From positions 1 through 64,000 of the forward strand of contig JADLFH010000054.1 of the NCBI GenBank assembly GCA_020845705.1: 64,000 bases of DNA, given 5' to 3'. Made by a program: the position numbers and the translations under genes. Of this stretch, positions 23,700 through 32,463 are shown piece after piece. The stretch comes from Microthrixaceae bacterium (GTDB lineage: Bacteria; Actinomycetota; Acidimicrobiia; Acidimicrobiales; Microtrichaceae). The notes beneath the pieces were generated by a model. It did not search any database, had not been told where the DNA came from, and saw only the letters and a program-made list of their open reading frames with translations. How positions within the stretch are numbered: position 1 is the first letter of the stretch; each line of letters starts with the position of its first letter.

Positions 23700-23707
23700 C
23701 GGCGGGC

Positions 23708-24121
23708 ATGGAGATCGACGGCATTCGCGTGACGCGTGACGCGCACACCGAGATGGTGGCCCATGCGTTGCGCGGGTTCCCGCTCGAGGCGTGCGGGTTG
23801 CTCGTGGGGCCACCCGGAGCCCTCGACGTGGTCCGGTTCGCACCCTGCACGAACGTGGCCGCCTCGGCGAAGCTCTACACGATTGCCGACGAGGAGCTCG
23901 ACCGTGTTGCCGGCGAGGCCATCGCCGAAGGTCTCGATGTCGTGGGCACCATGCACTCCCACACCCACACCGAGCCCTACCCGTCGCCGACCGACCAGAT
24001 GATGGCGTTGCCCTGGTGGGTCTATGTGATCGTGTCACTGCGCCGTGACCTGCCCTCGACCCGTGCGTTCCGGCTGGACGGCGGCGACGAGGTGGTCGAA
24101 CTCCCGGTCACGTTGGTCTGA
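23708..24121 (+). CDS. mec: JAMM/MPN+ metallopeptidase, Mec family
   Basis: In mycobacteria Mec is a zinc protease that releases cysteine from the CysO-cysteine adduct. The 137-aa protein has the JAMM motif: Glu27 in PLEACGLLVG, then His83 and His85 in TMHSHTHTE and Asp96 in SPTDQ, with the Ser93 position kept. It is 38 bases upstream of cysM, as in the mec-cysO-cysM locus, but there is no room for cysO between them. It therefore either acts on a CysO encoded elsewhere or on another carrier protein of the ThiS/MoaD type. Confidence 0.85.
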   Translation: MEIDGIRVTRDAHTEMVAHALRGFPLEACGLLVGPPGALDVVRFAPCTNVAASAKLYTIADEELDRVAGEAIAEGLDVVGTMHSHTHTEPYPSPTDQMMALPWWVYVIVSLRRDLPSTRAFRLDGGDEVVELPVTLV

Positions 24122-24159
24122 GGGCCCCCTCGATTCGTAGCCTGGATCCCCTAATCGCC

Positions 24160-25107
24160 ATGGCCGTCTACTCCTCCGTCCTCGAAATGATCGGCAACAC
24201 GCCGCTGCTGGATGTCAGTCGCCTGTCGCCGAACCCCAACGTGCGCATCCTCGCCAAGATGGAGGGCCAGAACCCCGGCGGATCGGTAAAGGACCGGATC
24301 GCTCGGCAGATGATCCTCGAAGCCGAGGTCGACGGCCGCCTCGGCCCGGGTGCCACCTTGCTGGAGCCCAGTTCGGGCAACACCGGCATCGCGTTGGCGA
24401 TGATCTGCCAGGAGCGCGGCTACTCGCTCAAGATCATGATGCCGGAGTCGGTGTCGATCGAACGCCGCCAGATGCTGGAGGTGTTCGGCGCCGAGCTGAT
24501 CCTCACCCCAGGCCCCGAGGGCTCCAACGGCGCGGTCAAGCGCGCCGTAGCTCTCGCTGCCGAGCATCCGGAATGGGTGTTCCTCTACCAGTACGGCAAC
24601 GAGGCGAATCCGCGAGCGCATTACATGACCACCGGTCCCGAGGTGCTCGCGGACTGCCCCGAGATCACCCATTTCGTGGCGGGGTTGGGAACGTCGGGGA
24701 CGCTGCTGGGCGTGGGTCGTTACCTCAAGGAGCAGAAGCCCGACGTGAAGGTGTTGGCAGTGGAGCCGCCGTCGGGCGAACTCGTCGAGGGTCTGCGCAG
24801 CCTGGAGGACGGCTACATCCCACCCGTGTTCGACAAGTGGGGCGGCCATGACCTCCTCGACGGCAAGTCGATCGTCCGTCCGCTCGAGTCGTTGAAGTGG
24901 ACGCGCAAGCTGGTGTCGATCGGCTGCTTCGCGGGGATCTCATCGGGCGCCGCGCTGGCGGGCGCAGCGAAGGTGGCGACCCGGATCGAAGAGGGCACCA
25001 TCGTGTTCGTGGTGTGCGACTACGGATGGAAGTACCTCTCCACCGGCGCCTATACCGACGACCTGTCCGCGGCCGCCGACCAGATCGAGAAGATCGTCTA
25101 CTTCTGA
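24160..25107 (+). CDS. cysM: Cysteine synthase CysM, probably O-phosphoserine-dependent
   Basis: This is a cytoplasmic PLP enzyme that makes cysteine from an activated serine and a sulfur donor. In the 315-aa chain the PLP Lys is Lys44 (NPGGSVKDR), and SSGNTG (71-76) binds the substrate carboxylate. Alignment by eye to M. tuberculosis CysM (Lys51) places Arg213 (GLRSLEDG) at the position of Arg220, the residue that selects O-phosphoserine, so that substrate is likely. murI starts directly at the base after its stop codon. The next genes keep the mycobacterial order apart from cysO. Confidence 0.9.
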   Translation: MAVYSSVLEMIGNTPLLDVSRLSPNPNVRILAKMEGQNPGGSVKDRIARQMILEAEVDGRLGPGATLLEPSSGNTGIALAMICQERGYSLKIMMPESVSIERRQMLEVFGAELILTPGPEGSNGAVKRAVALAAEHPEWVFLYQYGNEANPRAHYMTTGPEVLADCPEITHFVAGLGTSGTLLGVGRYLKEQKPDVKVLAVEPPSGELVEGLRSLEDGYIPPVFDKWGGHDLLDGKSIVRPLESLKWTRKLVSIGCFAGISSGAALAGAAKVATRIEEGTIVFVVCDYGWKYLSTGAYTDDLSAAADQIEKIVYF

Positions 25108-25899
25108 ATGGGCCGCCCCATCGCCATGTTCGATTCGGGCTTCGGCGGGTTGACCGTTGCCCGTGCGCTGATCGACCTGATGCCCCATGAGCATCTCGTC
25201 TACCTGGGCGACACGGGTCGTTACCCCTATGGGCCGAGACCCCCCGAGGAGGTCCGTTGCTTCGCGCTCCAGATCACCGACGAGCTGCTCCGCTACGACC
25301 CCAAGGCTCTGGTCGTGGCGTGCAACACGGCGGGGGCCGTAGCGCTGGAGGAGTTGCAGGACCGCCTCGACATCCCGGTGTTCGGCGTGATCGATCCGGG
25401 GGTCCGCTCGCTGATACAGGCGACGCGGAACGGGCGGGTCGGGGTGATCGGCACCGTCGGCACGATCAACTCCGGCGCCTACCAGCGTGCGGTTGGGTCG
25501 GCCGCCCCGCAGCTGGAGCTGACGGCTCTGGCCTGCCCCGGGTTGGTGGAGTTCGTGGAGCGGGGCGAGACCGATTCCGAGCAGGTCCACGTTCTGGCGC
25601 AGCGACTGTTGGCGCCGGCGATCGAAGCGGGTGTGGATGCCCTGCTCCTCGGGTGCACCCACTATCCGTATCTCGCCCGCACGCTCGGCGATGTGATGGG
25701 TCGGGACGTGGTGCTGGTGTCCTCGGCGGACGAGACGGCGTTCGAGGTCTCACACCTCCTGGGCGGGCCCGGAGCGGAGGACACCGAGACCCCGGCACCG
25801 ACGTTCCTCACCACGGGAGACGTCGAGTGGTTCACCGACCTGGGTGGACGGCTGTTGGGGCCCGAGCTCGCCGGAGCGAGACAGGTGGTCTGGGACTGA
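25108..25899 (+). CDS. murI: Glutamate racemase
   Basis: MurI converts L-glutamate to D-glutamate for peptidoglycan precursors, using two cysteines as acid and base. The 263-aa protein has Asp9 in FDSGFGGLTV, Cys72 in ACNTAG and Cys183 in GCTHYPYL, all as in the family. The ATG directly abuts the cysM stop (TGAATG), so translation is probably coupled. It belongs to the mec-cysM-murI-rph-rdgB block, though a minus-strand gene interrupts that block next. Confidence 0.95.
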   Translation: MGRPIAMFDSGFGGLTVARALIDLMPHEHLVYLGDTGRYPYGPRPPEEVRCFALQITDELLRYDPKALVVACNTAGAVALEELQDRLDIPVFGVIDPGVRSLIQATRNGRVGVIGTVGTINSGAYQRAVGSAAPQLELTALACPGLVEFVERGETDSEQVHVLAQRLLAPAIEAGVDALLLGCTHYPYLARTLGDVMGRDVVLVSSADETAFEVSHLLGGPGAEDTETPAPTFLTTGDVEWFTDLGGRLLGPELAGARQVVWD

Positions 25900-25916
25900 G
25901 GGCGTGTGGGTACGGC

Positions 25917-27017
25917 TCAGCCGCCGGCGCCGACGGTGGTGGGGGGTTGGGTCGGCGGCGTCGTGGGCGGCGGAGTCGTGGGTGACGGGGTCGTGGGTGT
26001 CGTCGCCGAAGGTGAGGAAGTCGATGCGGACGGGGCGCGGGTGGTGGGCACTGACTGATCGTGGTCGGGCCCGGCCTGCACGGCGGTGGTCGCGCTCTGG
26101 CCTTGGCCCGAGCGACCCGATCGGCTGGAGCCGGAGGAGCGCGAACCGCTCGATGAGCGTGACGAGGGGATCCTGCCCGAGGTGTTGAGCTTCGGTGACT
26201 TCGCCCCCGGCGCCGGGATCTCGCCCGCGGCCAGGGTGACCTGCGTGACTGCCGAGGCGACCAGCGCCGCGTACGCCTCGGCTCCATCGGCGGTCAGGTG
26301 GAGCCGGTCGCCGCTCGTGAAGGACGGATTGTCCTCCCACCAGGAGTTCCAGTCGACGATCGTGAGGTTCGGGTGCAGCCGAGTCGCCTCACGGAGCGCC
26401 TCGTTCACCTCGCTCCGGTCCTCCTCGAACTCGCCGGCGTTGATCCAGATCACATGTGAGACCCCGCTCAACGCTTCCAGGGCCTCGGCCACCTCTGTGG
26501 CGAACTGCTCCTTCGACCCGTTGTAGTTGTTGCCCAGGTTGAGCACCGCGATCTCACCGATGTCGTCGCGCCGCTTCTTGACGACACGGATGGCCTCGGG
26601 CAGGAATCTTCCGACCCGGGTGTCCGCGGTGACCGACCAGCCTTCGAGCAGGTCGCCGAGGTATGGCGCGGCTCCCTGCATGACCGAGTCGCCCACGACG
26701 AAGACACGGTTGTCGATCGTGTGGGTGGGTGGCCTCACCGGTGCCGTCCCGCCTCCGATCAAGCCGCCGGGCACGGAGAGATCCGTGCTCTGCAACAGGG
26801 TCGTGGTGGGTTCGGCGCCTCCGACGCGGGTGTGGCCCGCAGGTGCGGCCCATGCGGCAAGGCCGGCGCCGATCAATGCGCCGAGCGCCATCGTGGCGAC
26901 GATCCACCAGCCGCGACTGTGCAGGTGTCGACGCTGCGAGGCGGACGCAGGAGCCACCGAGTGGGTGGGTGGTGGGTGCAGGTCGGTCACGGTGAGGCGG
27001 CGTCGGTGGATGGCCAT
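25917..27017 (-). CDS. Membrane-anchored SGNH hydrolase with disordered C-terminal tail
   Basis: From ATG 27017 the 366-aa protein has a cytoplasmic arginine-rich start, one membrane helix at about 40-62 (GWWIVATMALGALIGAGLAA), a linker, and an SGNH domain with block I VFVVGDSVMQGAA, a LNLGNNYNG block in place of GxND, and block V RLHLTADGAEAY. After about residue 260 it is a Ser/Arg then Thr/Pro tail. The domain resembles the SGNH part found at the end of OafA-type acyltransferases, so it may handle acyl groups at the cell wall. The position between murI and rph is occupied by a different gene in mycobacteria. Confidence 0.78.
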   Translation of the reverse strand: MAIHRRRLTVTDLHPPPTHSVAPASASQRRHLHSRGWWIVATMALGALIGAGLAAWAAPAGHTRVGGAEPTTTLLQSTDLSVPGGLIGGGTAPVRPPTHTIDNRVFVVGDSVMQGAAPYLGDLLEGWSVTADTRVGRFLPEAIRVVKKRRDDIGEIAVLNLGNNYNGSKEQFATEVAEALEALSGVSHVIWINAGEFEEDRSEVNEALREATRLHPNLTIVDWNSWWEDNPSFTSGDRLHLTADGAEAYAALVASAVTQVTLAAGEIPAPGAKSPKLNTSGRIPSSRSSSGSRSSGSSRSGRSGQGQSATTAVQAGPDHDQSVPTTRAPSASTSSPSATTPTTPSPTTPPPTTPPTQPPTTVGAGG

Positions 27018-27176
27018 CGGACGGCAGTGGCGTCGAGATCGACCTTCCACCGTACCGGGCGGGCGCCTCGGCGTCGCCGCATCCCGCCCGGTGGGCACCG
27101 GTAGGGTGCGCGGGTCCGGTCGGCCGCAGAGGCCGACTCGACCACATCGACTCGAACACTGAGGAGCCCACACGCC

Positions 27177-27914
27177 ATGCGACCCGACGGCCGAAAGGCG
27201 GGCGAGCTACGCCCGATCACCTTCGAACGCGACTTCACCAACTTCGCGGACGGATCCGTCCTCGTGAGCTTCGGCGACACGCGGGTGCTGTGCACGGCGA
27301 TGATCGACGAGGACGTGCCCAGGTGGATGCGCAACACGGGCAAGGGGTGGGTGACGGCCGAGTACTCGATGCTGCCGGGCAGCTCGCCCGAACGCATCGG
27401 GCGCGAGCGCCGGGGCCCGAAGGGTCGAACACAGGAGATCGAGCGACTCATCGGGCGATCACTTCGGGCGGTCTGTGACATGGCCGCCCTCGGTGAGCGG
27501 CAGGTTCTCATCGACTGCGACGTGCTCCAAGCCGACGGCGGAACCCGAACAGCGTCCATCTCCGGCGCGTGGATCGCCCTGCACGATGCCCTCAGCCGGC
27601 GTGTAGCCGCGGGGGCTTTGGGTCGTCACCCGCTCACCGATCACCTCGCTGCCGTCTCGGTCGGAATCATCGGTGGAGAGGCGCGGCTCGACCTGCCCTA
27701 TGTCGAGGACAGCACGGCAGAGGTGGACATGAACGTCGTCATGTGCGGCGACGGCCGTCTGGTGGAGGTGCAGGGCACGGCGGAGGACGAGCCGTTCACC
27801 AGGGCGCAGCTCGACCAGATGCTGGTGCTCGCGGAGACCGGCATCGGCGAGATCATCGACTTGCAGAGGGAGATGATCGCCGAGCCACCCTCGGTGAGAG
27901 CAAGTCAACGATGA
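27177..27914 (+). CDS. rph: Ribonuclease PH
   Basis: RNase PH trims the 3' ends of tRNA precursors by phosphorolysis. The 245-aa protein starts [20 protein letters not shown] and holds [14 protein letters not shown], the phosphate-binding [19 protein letters not shown] and [19 protein letters not shown], which are signature regions of the family. GAGGAG lies about 9 bases before the ATG. It overlaps rdgB by four bases (ATGA), which makes translational coupling likely. Confidence 0.95.
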   Translation: MRPDGRKAGELRPITFERDFTNFADGSVLVSFGDTRVLCTAMIDEDVPRWMRNTGKGWVTAEYSMLPGSSPERIGRERRGPKGRTQEIERLIGRSLRAVCDMAALGERQVLIDCDVLQADGGTRTASISGAWIALHDALSRRVAAGALGRHPLTDHLAAVSVGIIGGEARLDLPYVEDSTAEVDMNVVMCGDGRLVEVQGTAEDEPFTRAQLDQMLVLAETGIGEIIDLQREMIAEPPSVRASQR

Positions 27915-28519
27915 CGAGTCCGCCCGTGATCGTTGCGGCGACGGCGAATCCGGCCAAGCTCTCCGAGATCCGCGAGATCCTGGACGGGATCTTGGAAGTC
28001 CTGCCCCGCCCGCCGGGGCTCCCCGATGTCTCCGAGGACGCCCCCGATCTGGTCGGCAACGCTCGACTGAAGGCGAACGCCGTTGCCATTGCGACAGGCC
28101 GATCGGCACTTGCCGATGACACGGGCCTGGAAGTGGCCGCGTTGGGCGGCGCGCCGGGGGTTCGCTCGGCCCGCTACGCGGGCGACGACGCGACTGATGC
28201 CGAAAACGTCACGCTTCTACTCCATCGCATGCGCGGCGTCACAGACCGTTCGGCCTGCTTCCACACCGTTGTGATCGTCGCCGGGGGCAGCGGTGAGGTG
28301 ATCAGCCACGGGCTCTGCGAGGGGACGATCGCGACCGAACCGCGGGGTGGAGGCGGCTTCGGCTACGACCCGGTCTTCGTCCCCGCCGAGGGCGACGGAC
28401 GTACGTTCGCGGAGATGAGTGCGGGGGAGAAGCACGGGATGAGCCACCGGGGCCGCGCCCTTCGAGGTCTGTTGGAGCTGGTGGCGGGGGACGGTGTGGA
28501 GCGCTTCGATGGCCGGTGA
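27911..28519 (+). CDS. rdgB: Inosine/xanthosine triphosphate pyrophosphatase (RdgB/HAM1)
   Basis: This enzyme removes non-canonical purine nucleotides (dITP, XTP) by releasing pyrophosphate. In the 202-aa protein the motif [11 protein letters not shown] (residues 9-19) binds the triphosphate, [20 protein letters not shown] holds the catalytic Asp region, and [13 protein letters not shown] and [12 protein letters not shown] complete the family pattern. It overlaps rph by four bases at the front and galT by eleven at the end. The rph-rdgB pairing is common in actinobacteria. Confidence 0.95.
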   Translation: MTSPPVIVAATANPAKLSEIREILDGILEVLPRPPGLPDVSEDAPDLVGNARLKANAVAIATGRSALADDTGLEVAALGGAPGVRSARYAGDDATDAENVTLLLHRMRGVTDRSACFHTVVIVAGGSGEVISHGLCEGTIATEPRGGGGFGYDPVFVPAEGDGRTFAEMSAGEKHGMSHRGRALRGLLELVAGDGVERFDGR

Positions 28520-29483
28520 GCTGCGACTCGACCCGCTGAGCCGTGAGTGGGTGAACATCGTGGGGCATCGCCAGGCCCGACCGAACCTGCCGGAGGGTTG
28601 CCCCTTCTGTGTAGGTGGCCTCGAAGCGCCGGAGCCCTACGACACCCGGTGGTTCCCGAACCGTTGGCCTGCATACGAACCGGGCGATCCCTTCGACGCA
28701 GTCGGTGTCGCGGCCGCAGCGCCCACCGATGGCACCACGCCACCGCAAGAGGCGGTCGGAGCGGCCGAAGTGATCCTGTACTCGCCGCGCCACGACGCCT
28801 CCCTGGGCTCCCTGGGGGTCCCGCAGGTTCGCAAGGTCATCGACCTGTGGGCCGAGCGGACCGCCGCGCTCTACAGCAGGGCGGAGGTGCAGTACGTGTT
28901 GGTGTTCGAGAGCCGCGGGGAGGAGGTGGGCGCCACCATTCATCATCCCCACGGCCAGATCTACGCCTTCCCGTTCGTGCCCCCGGCGATCCGAGCCGAG
29001 GCCGACAGCGCCCGCAGCCGCGGCGACGTCGTTGCCGCGGAGATCGCGGCAGTCGAACGCTCCGGTGAGCTGGTGGTGGCGTCACAAGGTGAATGGGTCG
29101 CGTGGGTGCCGTACGCGTCGGGCTATCCCTACGGGGTGCGCATCGCTCCCCGCGGGTGGGTCGGTCGCCTCGACGAGCTCGACGACACGGGACGTGACTG
29201 CTTCGCAGCGGTCCTGGCCGATGTGCTCGGCCGCTACGAACGTCTCTTCGCAGATGAGCCGGGCGCGAGTGCTGTGTTTCCGTATCTGATGTGGATTCAC
29301 CAGGCCCCGAAGGTCGAACCCGAGCTGCACCACCTGCACATCCATCTCGCCCCGCCCCAACGCGCGGCGGGTGTACTGCGGTTCGTCGCTGCCGGTGAGG
29401 TCGGCTCGGGCACGTTGTCGAACCCGGTGGTACCCGAGGACGCGGCCGAGAGGCTGCGCTCCCTTGGGACGATTCAGCCGTGA
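28509..29483 (+). CDS. galT: Galactose-1-phosphate uridylyltransferase
   Basis: GalT exchanges UMP between UDP-glucose and galactose-1-phosphate in the Leloir pathway. The start [15 protein letters not shown] at 28509 is preferred over an ATG at 28494. In the 324-aa chain, Cys31 and Cys34 (GCPFC) bind metal and HHPHGQ (145-150) contains nucleophilic His148; the C-terminal half has HHLHIHLAPP. It overlaps rdgB by 11 bases and galK by 4, so all sit in one unit. No galE is present in the window. Confidence 0.93.
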   Translation: MAGELRLDPLSREWVNIVGHRQARPNLPEGCPFCVGGLEAPEPYDTRWFPNRWPAYEPGDPFDAVGVAAAAPTDGTTPPQEAVGAAEVILYSPRHDASLGSLGVPQVRKVIDLWAERTAALYSRAEVQYVLVFESRGEEVGATIHHPHGQIYAFPFVPPAIRAEADSARSRGDVVAAEIAAVERSGELVVASQGEWVAWVPYASGYPYGVRIAPRGWVGRLDELDDTGRDCFAAVLADVLGRYERLFADEPGASAVFPYLMWIHQAPKVEPELHHLHIHLAPPQRAAGVLRFVAAGEVGSGTLSNPVVPEDAAERLRSLGTIQP

Positions 29484-30523
29484 GGGTGGCGGTCCCGGGA
29501 AGGGTCAACCTCATCGGCGGCCACGTCGACTTCCACGACGGACTGGTGGTGAGCGCCGCGGTCGACCGCTACGTGACGATCGAGGTCGCGGCGACGGGTG
29601 GCCCGCTCGTCGAGATTTGCTCGGAGGGGTTCGATGGTTCGGTTGTGGTTTCGGCCTCTGGCGAGCAGCGGCGGGAGGCACACCTGCCGTCGTGGGGGCG
29701 GTTGGTGGCTTCGGTGCTGAGTGAACTTGACTCGCTGGGTCGTCCGCCGGGGGGCTTCCGTGCCGCCGTAAGCTCGAACCTGCGGGCGGGCGGCGGTTTG
29801 TCGTCTTCGGCGGCCTTCGCCCTGGCGGTGGCGGTCGTTGCCACGCGAGCAGTGGAGTGGAGTGCGGATCCGCTCACTCTTGCCCTGGCCTGTCAGCGTG
29901 CCGAGCATGCCGCCACGGGTGTGCCATGCGGCATCCAGGATCAACTCGCGATCGTGTTCGGAGGTGTGGCACAAATCGACTGTCGGACACTGGAATCGGA
30001 GCCCCTGGTGCTGGGCGAGGATGTCGCGCTCCTGTTGGTCGACTCGGGTGTGGTTCGCCAACTGGAGCACTCGCCTTGGGCCGACAGGCGGGCGGAGAGC
30101 TTCCGCCAGTCCAGGCTGTTGGGCGTCGAGTTGCTGCGCGACATGCCGTCGAATGCGGATCTCGATGACCTTCCCCTGGCTCGACACGTCGTCGAGGAGA
30201 TCGGTCGGGTCCGGGATTTCGCGGTCGCGCTGAGAGAGGGTGACATGGTGGGGGCCGGGTCGCTGATGACCGCGAGCCACGAGTCCTCCAGGGACCTTTG
30301 GCGGTCGTCGTTGCCCCAGCTGGATCTCCTCGTCGATGAGCTTGTGACAGCCGGCGCGTATGGCGCGCGGCTCACCGGAGGAGGCTTCGGCGGCAGCGTC
30401 GTGGCCCTCTGTCGGGCCGAGTCGGCGGGTGCCGCGGCCGATTCGGCGTCGGCCGCTTTCGAGCGGGCTTTCGGAGAGCGTCCCACGGCGCACGTTGTCA
30501 GGCCAGTGGTCGGCCTGAGCTGA
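29480..30523 (+). CDS. galK: Galactokinase
   Basis: GalK phosphorylates galactose at C1, giving the substrate for GalT. This GHMP kinase of 347 aa starts with PGRVNLIGGHVDFHDG (residues 6-21), a variant of the galactokinase signature GRVNLIGEHTDYN. Its ATP loop is GGGLSSSAA (104-112), the catalytic Asp is Asp154 in CGIQDQL, and motif 3 is RLTGGGFGGSVVAL. It starts with GTG overlapping the galT stop. The signature is weaker than in enterobacterial GalK, so another sugar cannot be excluded, but the galT neighbour supports galactose. Confidence 0.87.
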   Translation: MRVAVPGRVNLIGGHVDFHDGLVVSAAVDRYVTIEVAATGGPLVEICSEGFDGSVVVSASGEQRREAHLPSWGRLVASVLSELDSLGRPPGGFRAAVSSNLRAGGGLSSSAAFALAVAVVATRAVEWSADPLTLALACQRAEHAATGVPCGIQDQLAIVFGGVAQIDCRTLESEPLVLGEDVALLLVDSGVVRQLEHSPWADRRAESFRQSRLLGVELLRDMPSNADLDDLPLARHVVEEIGRVRDFAVALREGDMVGAGSLMTASHESSRDLWRSSLPQLDLLVDELVTAGAYGARLTGGGFGGSVVALCRAESAGAAADSASAAFERAFGERPTAHVVRPVVGLS

Positions 30524-30534
30524 CCCGACCGCGC

Positions 30535-31578
30535 TCACCAGCCGCGGAGATCGACCGGCCAGGTGTCGATGACTTGACCTCCCCCGTCGGGATCGGCGGT
30601 GTCGATCACGGCGAGATGCTCGTGGTACGCGACGGTGGGATCGATGTGGGCGGGCAGCATCCGGATTCGATCGCCGACCCGCGGTCGTCTCGGCGCATCC
30701 CAGGTGAAGCTGACGTGCTCGTCGGAGCAGAAGAAGACCCCACGACCTTCGATCTCCGGATCTCCATGGTCCATGCCGAAAGCCTTCAGCCCGGCGTCGG
30801 CCACGGCGTAGCCGTCGTCGTTGACCGACAGCACCGTCGCCTCGACGAACAGCGCCTGGCGGAACGGGAGACCGAGCCGACCGTAGTGGGTGTCCATCAG
30901 CAGATAGCTGCCCGCCTGTATCTCCGAGGCCCACTGATGCAGGTCATAGGTGCCGGTGCCGCCGGCTGAGATCACCTCTCCACCGACGGCGTCGTGGGCC
31001 ACCCGGAGAAGCTCCATCGACTTGCCCACCTGCTCGCTGCGCCACGCCCTGTCGGGGTTCCCGACCACATGACCTTCGTACCCCATCACCCCACGAACCT
31101 CGATCCCCGCCCCGCGCGCCAGCTCCGCCAGGTGGCCGGCTTGGTCGGGGCGGCAGCCGCAACGAGGCAGTCCGACGTTCACGTCGATGAGCGTCGCGAC
31201 CGGCCCCAGGCGGGCGGCCGCTGCCGCGGTCTGGATCGTCTCGGGGGAGTCGACCGCGATGGTGAGGAGCCCTCCACCCGCACGTCCCGCGGCTGCCAGC
31301 CGACCCAGCCGAGGCGCATCCAGTGTCTCGTTTGCCACCAGTAGATCGGTGCCGAGCCCGGCCGCCACCAGCCCCTCCGCTTCGCGGAGAGTCGCGCAGC
31401 AGAACCTCTCATGGCCGGCGCGGTTGCGGACGTGGGCGAGCAGCGGCGTCGACTTCACGGCCTTGGCGTGGGGTCGCAACGAAGCGCCCGGGCGGTGTCG
31501 TGCCATCACGTCGGTGTTGTGGTCGAGCGCGGTCAGGTCGACCCAGGCTGCGGGCGTGGGGAGATCGGCCAGTCGCAC
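30535..31578 (-). CDS. DSD1/D-threonine-aldolase-type PLP enzyme (alanine racemase fold)
   Basis: This 347-aa protein (from GTG 31578) opens LADLPTPAAWVDLTALDHNT and has RPHAKAVKS, where Lys carries PLP. It then shows the racemase-barrel blocks GVMGYEGHV and SAGGTGTYD, and a C-terminal beta domain with SDEHVSF and HIDPTVAYHEHL, the zinc-binding features of D-serine dehydratase/D-threonine aldolase proteins. The exact reaction (aldol cleavage or dehydration of D-hydroxy amino acids) cannot be decided. A longer frame to 31683 would overlap the nei gene and is rejected. Confidence 0.82.
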   Translation of the reverse strand: MRLADLPTPAAWVDLTALDHNTDVMARHRPGASLRPHAKAVKSTPLLAHVRNRAGHERFCCATLREAEGLVAAGLGTDLLVANETLDAPRLGRLAAAGRAGGGLLTIAVDSPETIQTAAAAARLGPVATLIDVNVGLPRCGCRPDQAGHLAELARGAGIEVRGVMGYEGHVVGNPDRAWRSEQVGKSMELLRVAHDAVGGEVISAGGTGTYDLHQWASEIQAGSYLLMDTHYGRLGLPFRQALFVEATVLSVNDDGYAVADAGLKAFGMDHGDPEIEGRGVFFCSDEHVSFTWDAPRRPRVGDRIRMLPAHIDPTVAYHEHLAVIDTADPDGGGQVIDTWPVDLRGW

Positions 31579-31610
31579 CGGAGGAAGGTATCCGCTCGCG
31601 TTCGGGTGGC

Positions 31611-32396
31611 TCAGCGCTGGTGATTGGGGCAGTGCTCGATTCGGCGGCCACCGAGTGACGTGGTCTCGATCCGTGAACCGCAACGTCGGCAGTGCTCCCG
31701 GTGGTAGACGTAGAGGCGTTCGTCGTCTCGCATCCGACCCGACGGTCGTCCGATCTCGGCGGGGTCGGTGGTGACGATCCGCCCCAGCCGCCTACCGATC
31801 CGCATCAGGCGGACGGTTTCCTCCCAGATCAAGGTGAGCTCGTCTTCGGAGAGGGAGCGTCCGGGTCGGTGGGGATCGATCCCGCAGGTGAAGAGGATTT
31901 CCGCCCGATAGACATTGCCGATTCCTGCAACGACACGCTGATCCAACAGGAGCGCGCCGATAGGGGCGGCGCTGTGGCGGATCCGCTCCCGCATCTGCTC
32001 AGGCCTGGCCGCGCGCCGCAACGGGTCCGGCCCGAGGCCGGCGATGATCTCGTCGCGATCGGTGGGGGAGATGAGATCGCAACGTGCCGGACCGATCAGG
32101 TCCCAGCAGACACCGCCACCGCTGAGTCGGAGCCTGATGGTGTCACCGGCGGGAAGGTCGGGTGGCCGACGGCGGAGCTTGCCGATGAGGCCGAGGTGGA
32201 TGTGGAGGGTCTGCGCTCCGCTGAACTCGGCGAAGAGGTACTTGCCCCACGCCTCGGCGTCGAGGAGCCGTTCGCCGTCGATGAGCGAGGCGCCGGAGGC
32301 GAATCGGCCCTGCGGTGAGGACGCCTCGACGGGCCGGGTACCCAGGGTGGAGCGCAACTCCCGAGCGAGGCGATGGATGATGTGGCCCTCGGGCAT
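31611..32396 (-). CDS. Fpg/Nei family DNA glycosylase (Nei2-like)
   Basis: This base-excision repair enzyme removes oxidised bases and nicks the abasic site. From ATG 32396 (261 aa) it begins MPEGHIIHRLA, leaving Pro2 as the nucleophile and Glu3 as the acid after Met removal. The H2TH helices include the conserved VVAGIGNVYRAEIL. The C-terminal zinc finger reads CRRC at its start and HCPNH at its end, so the last Cys ligand of the common four-Cys finger is His here; this may still bind zinc. The enzyme is closer to mycobacterial Nei-type enzymes than to MutM. The exact base preference is not predictable. Confidence 0.87.
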   Translation of the reverse strand: MPEGHIIHRLARELRSTLGTRPVEASSPQGRFASGASLIDGERLLDAEAWGKYLFAEFSGAQTLHIHLGLIGKLRRRPPDLPAGDTIRLRLSGGGVCWDLIGPARCDLISPTDRDEIIAGLGPDPLRRAARPEQMRERIRHSAAPIGALLLDQRVVAGIGNVYRAEILFTCGIDPHRPGRSLSEDELTLIWEETVRLMRIGRRLGRIVTTDPAEIGRPSGRMRDDERLYVYHREHCRRCGSRIETTSLGGRRIEHCPNHQR

Positions 32397-32463
32397 CGCG
32401 GGCAGTCTGCACCGCTTCGTCGGCATCCCGCGAAACGACCTGCCTGCGGAATACCGTTGCGAG

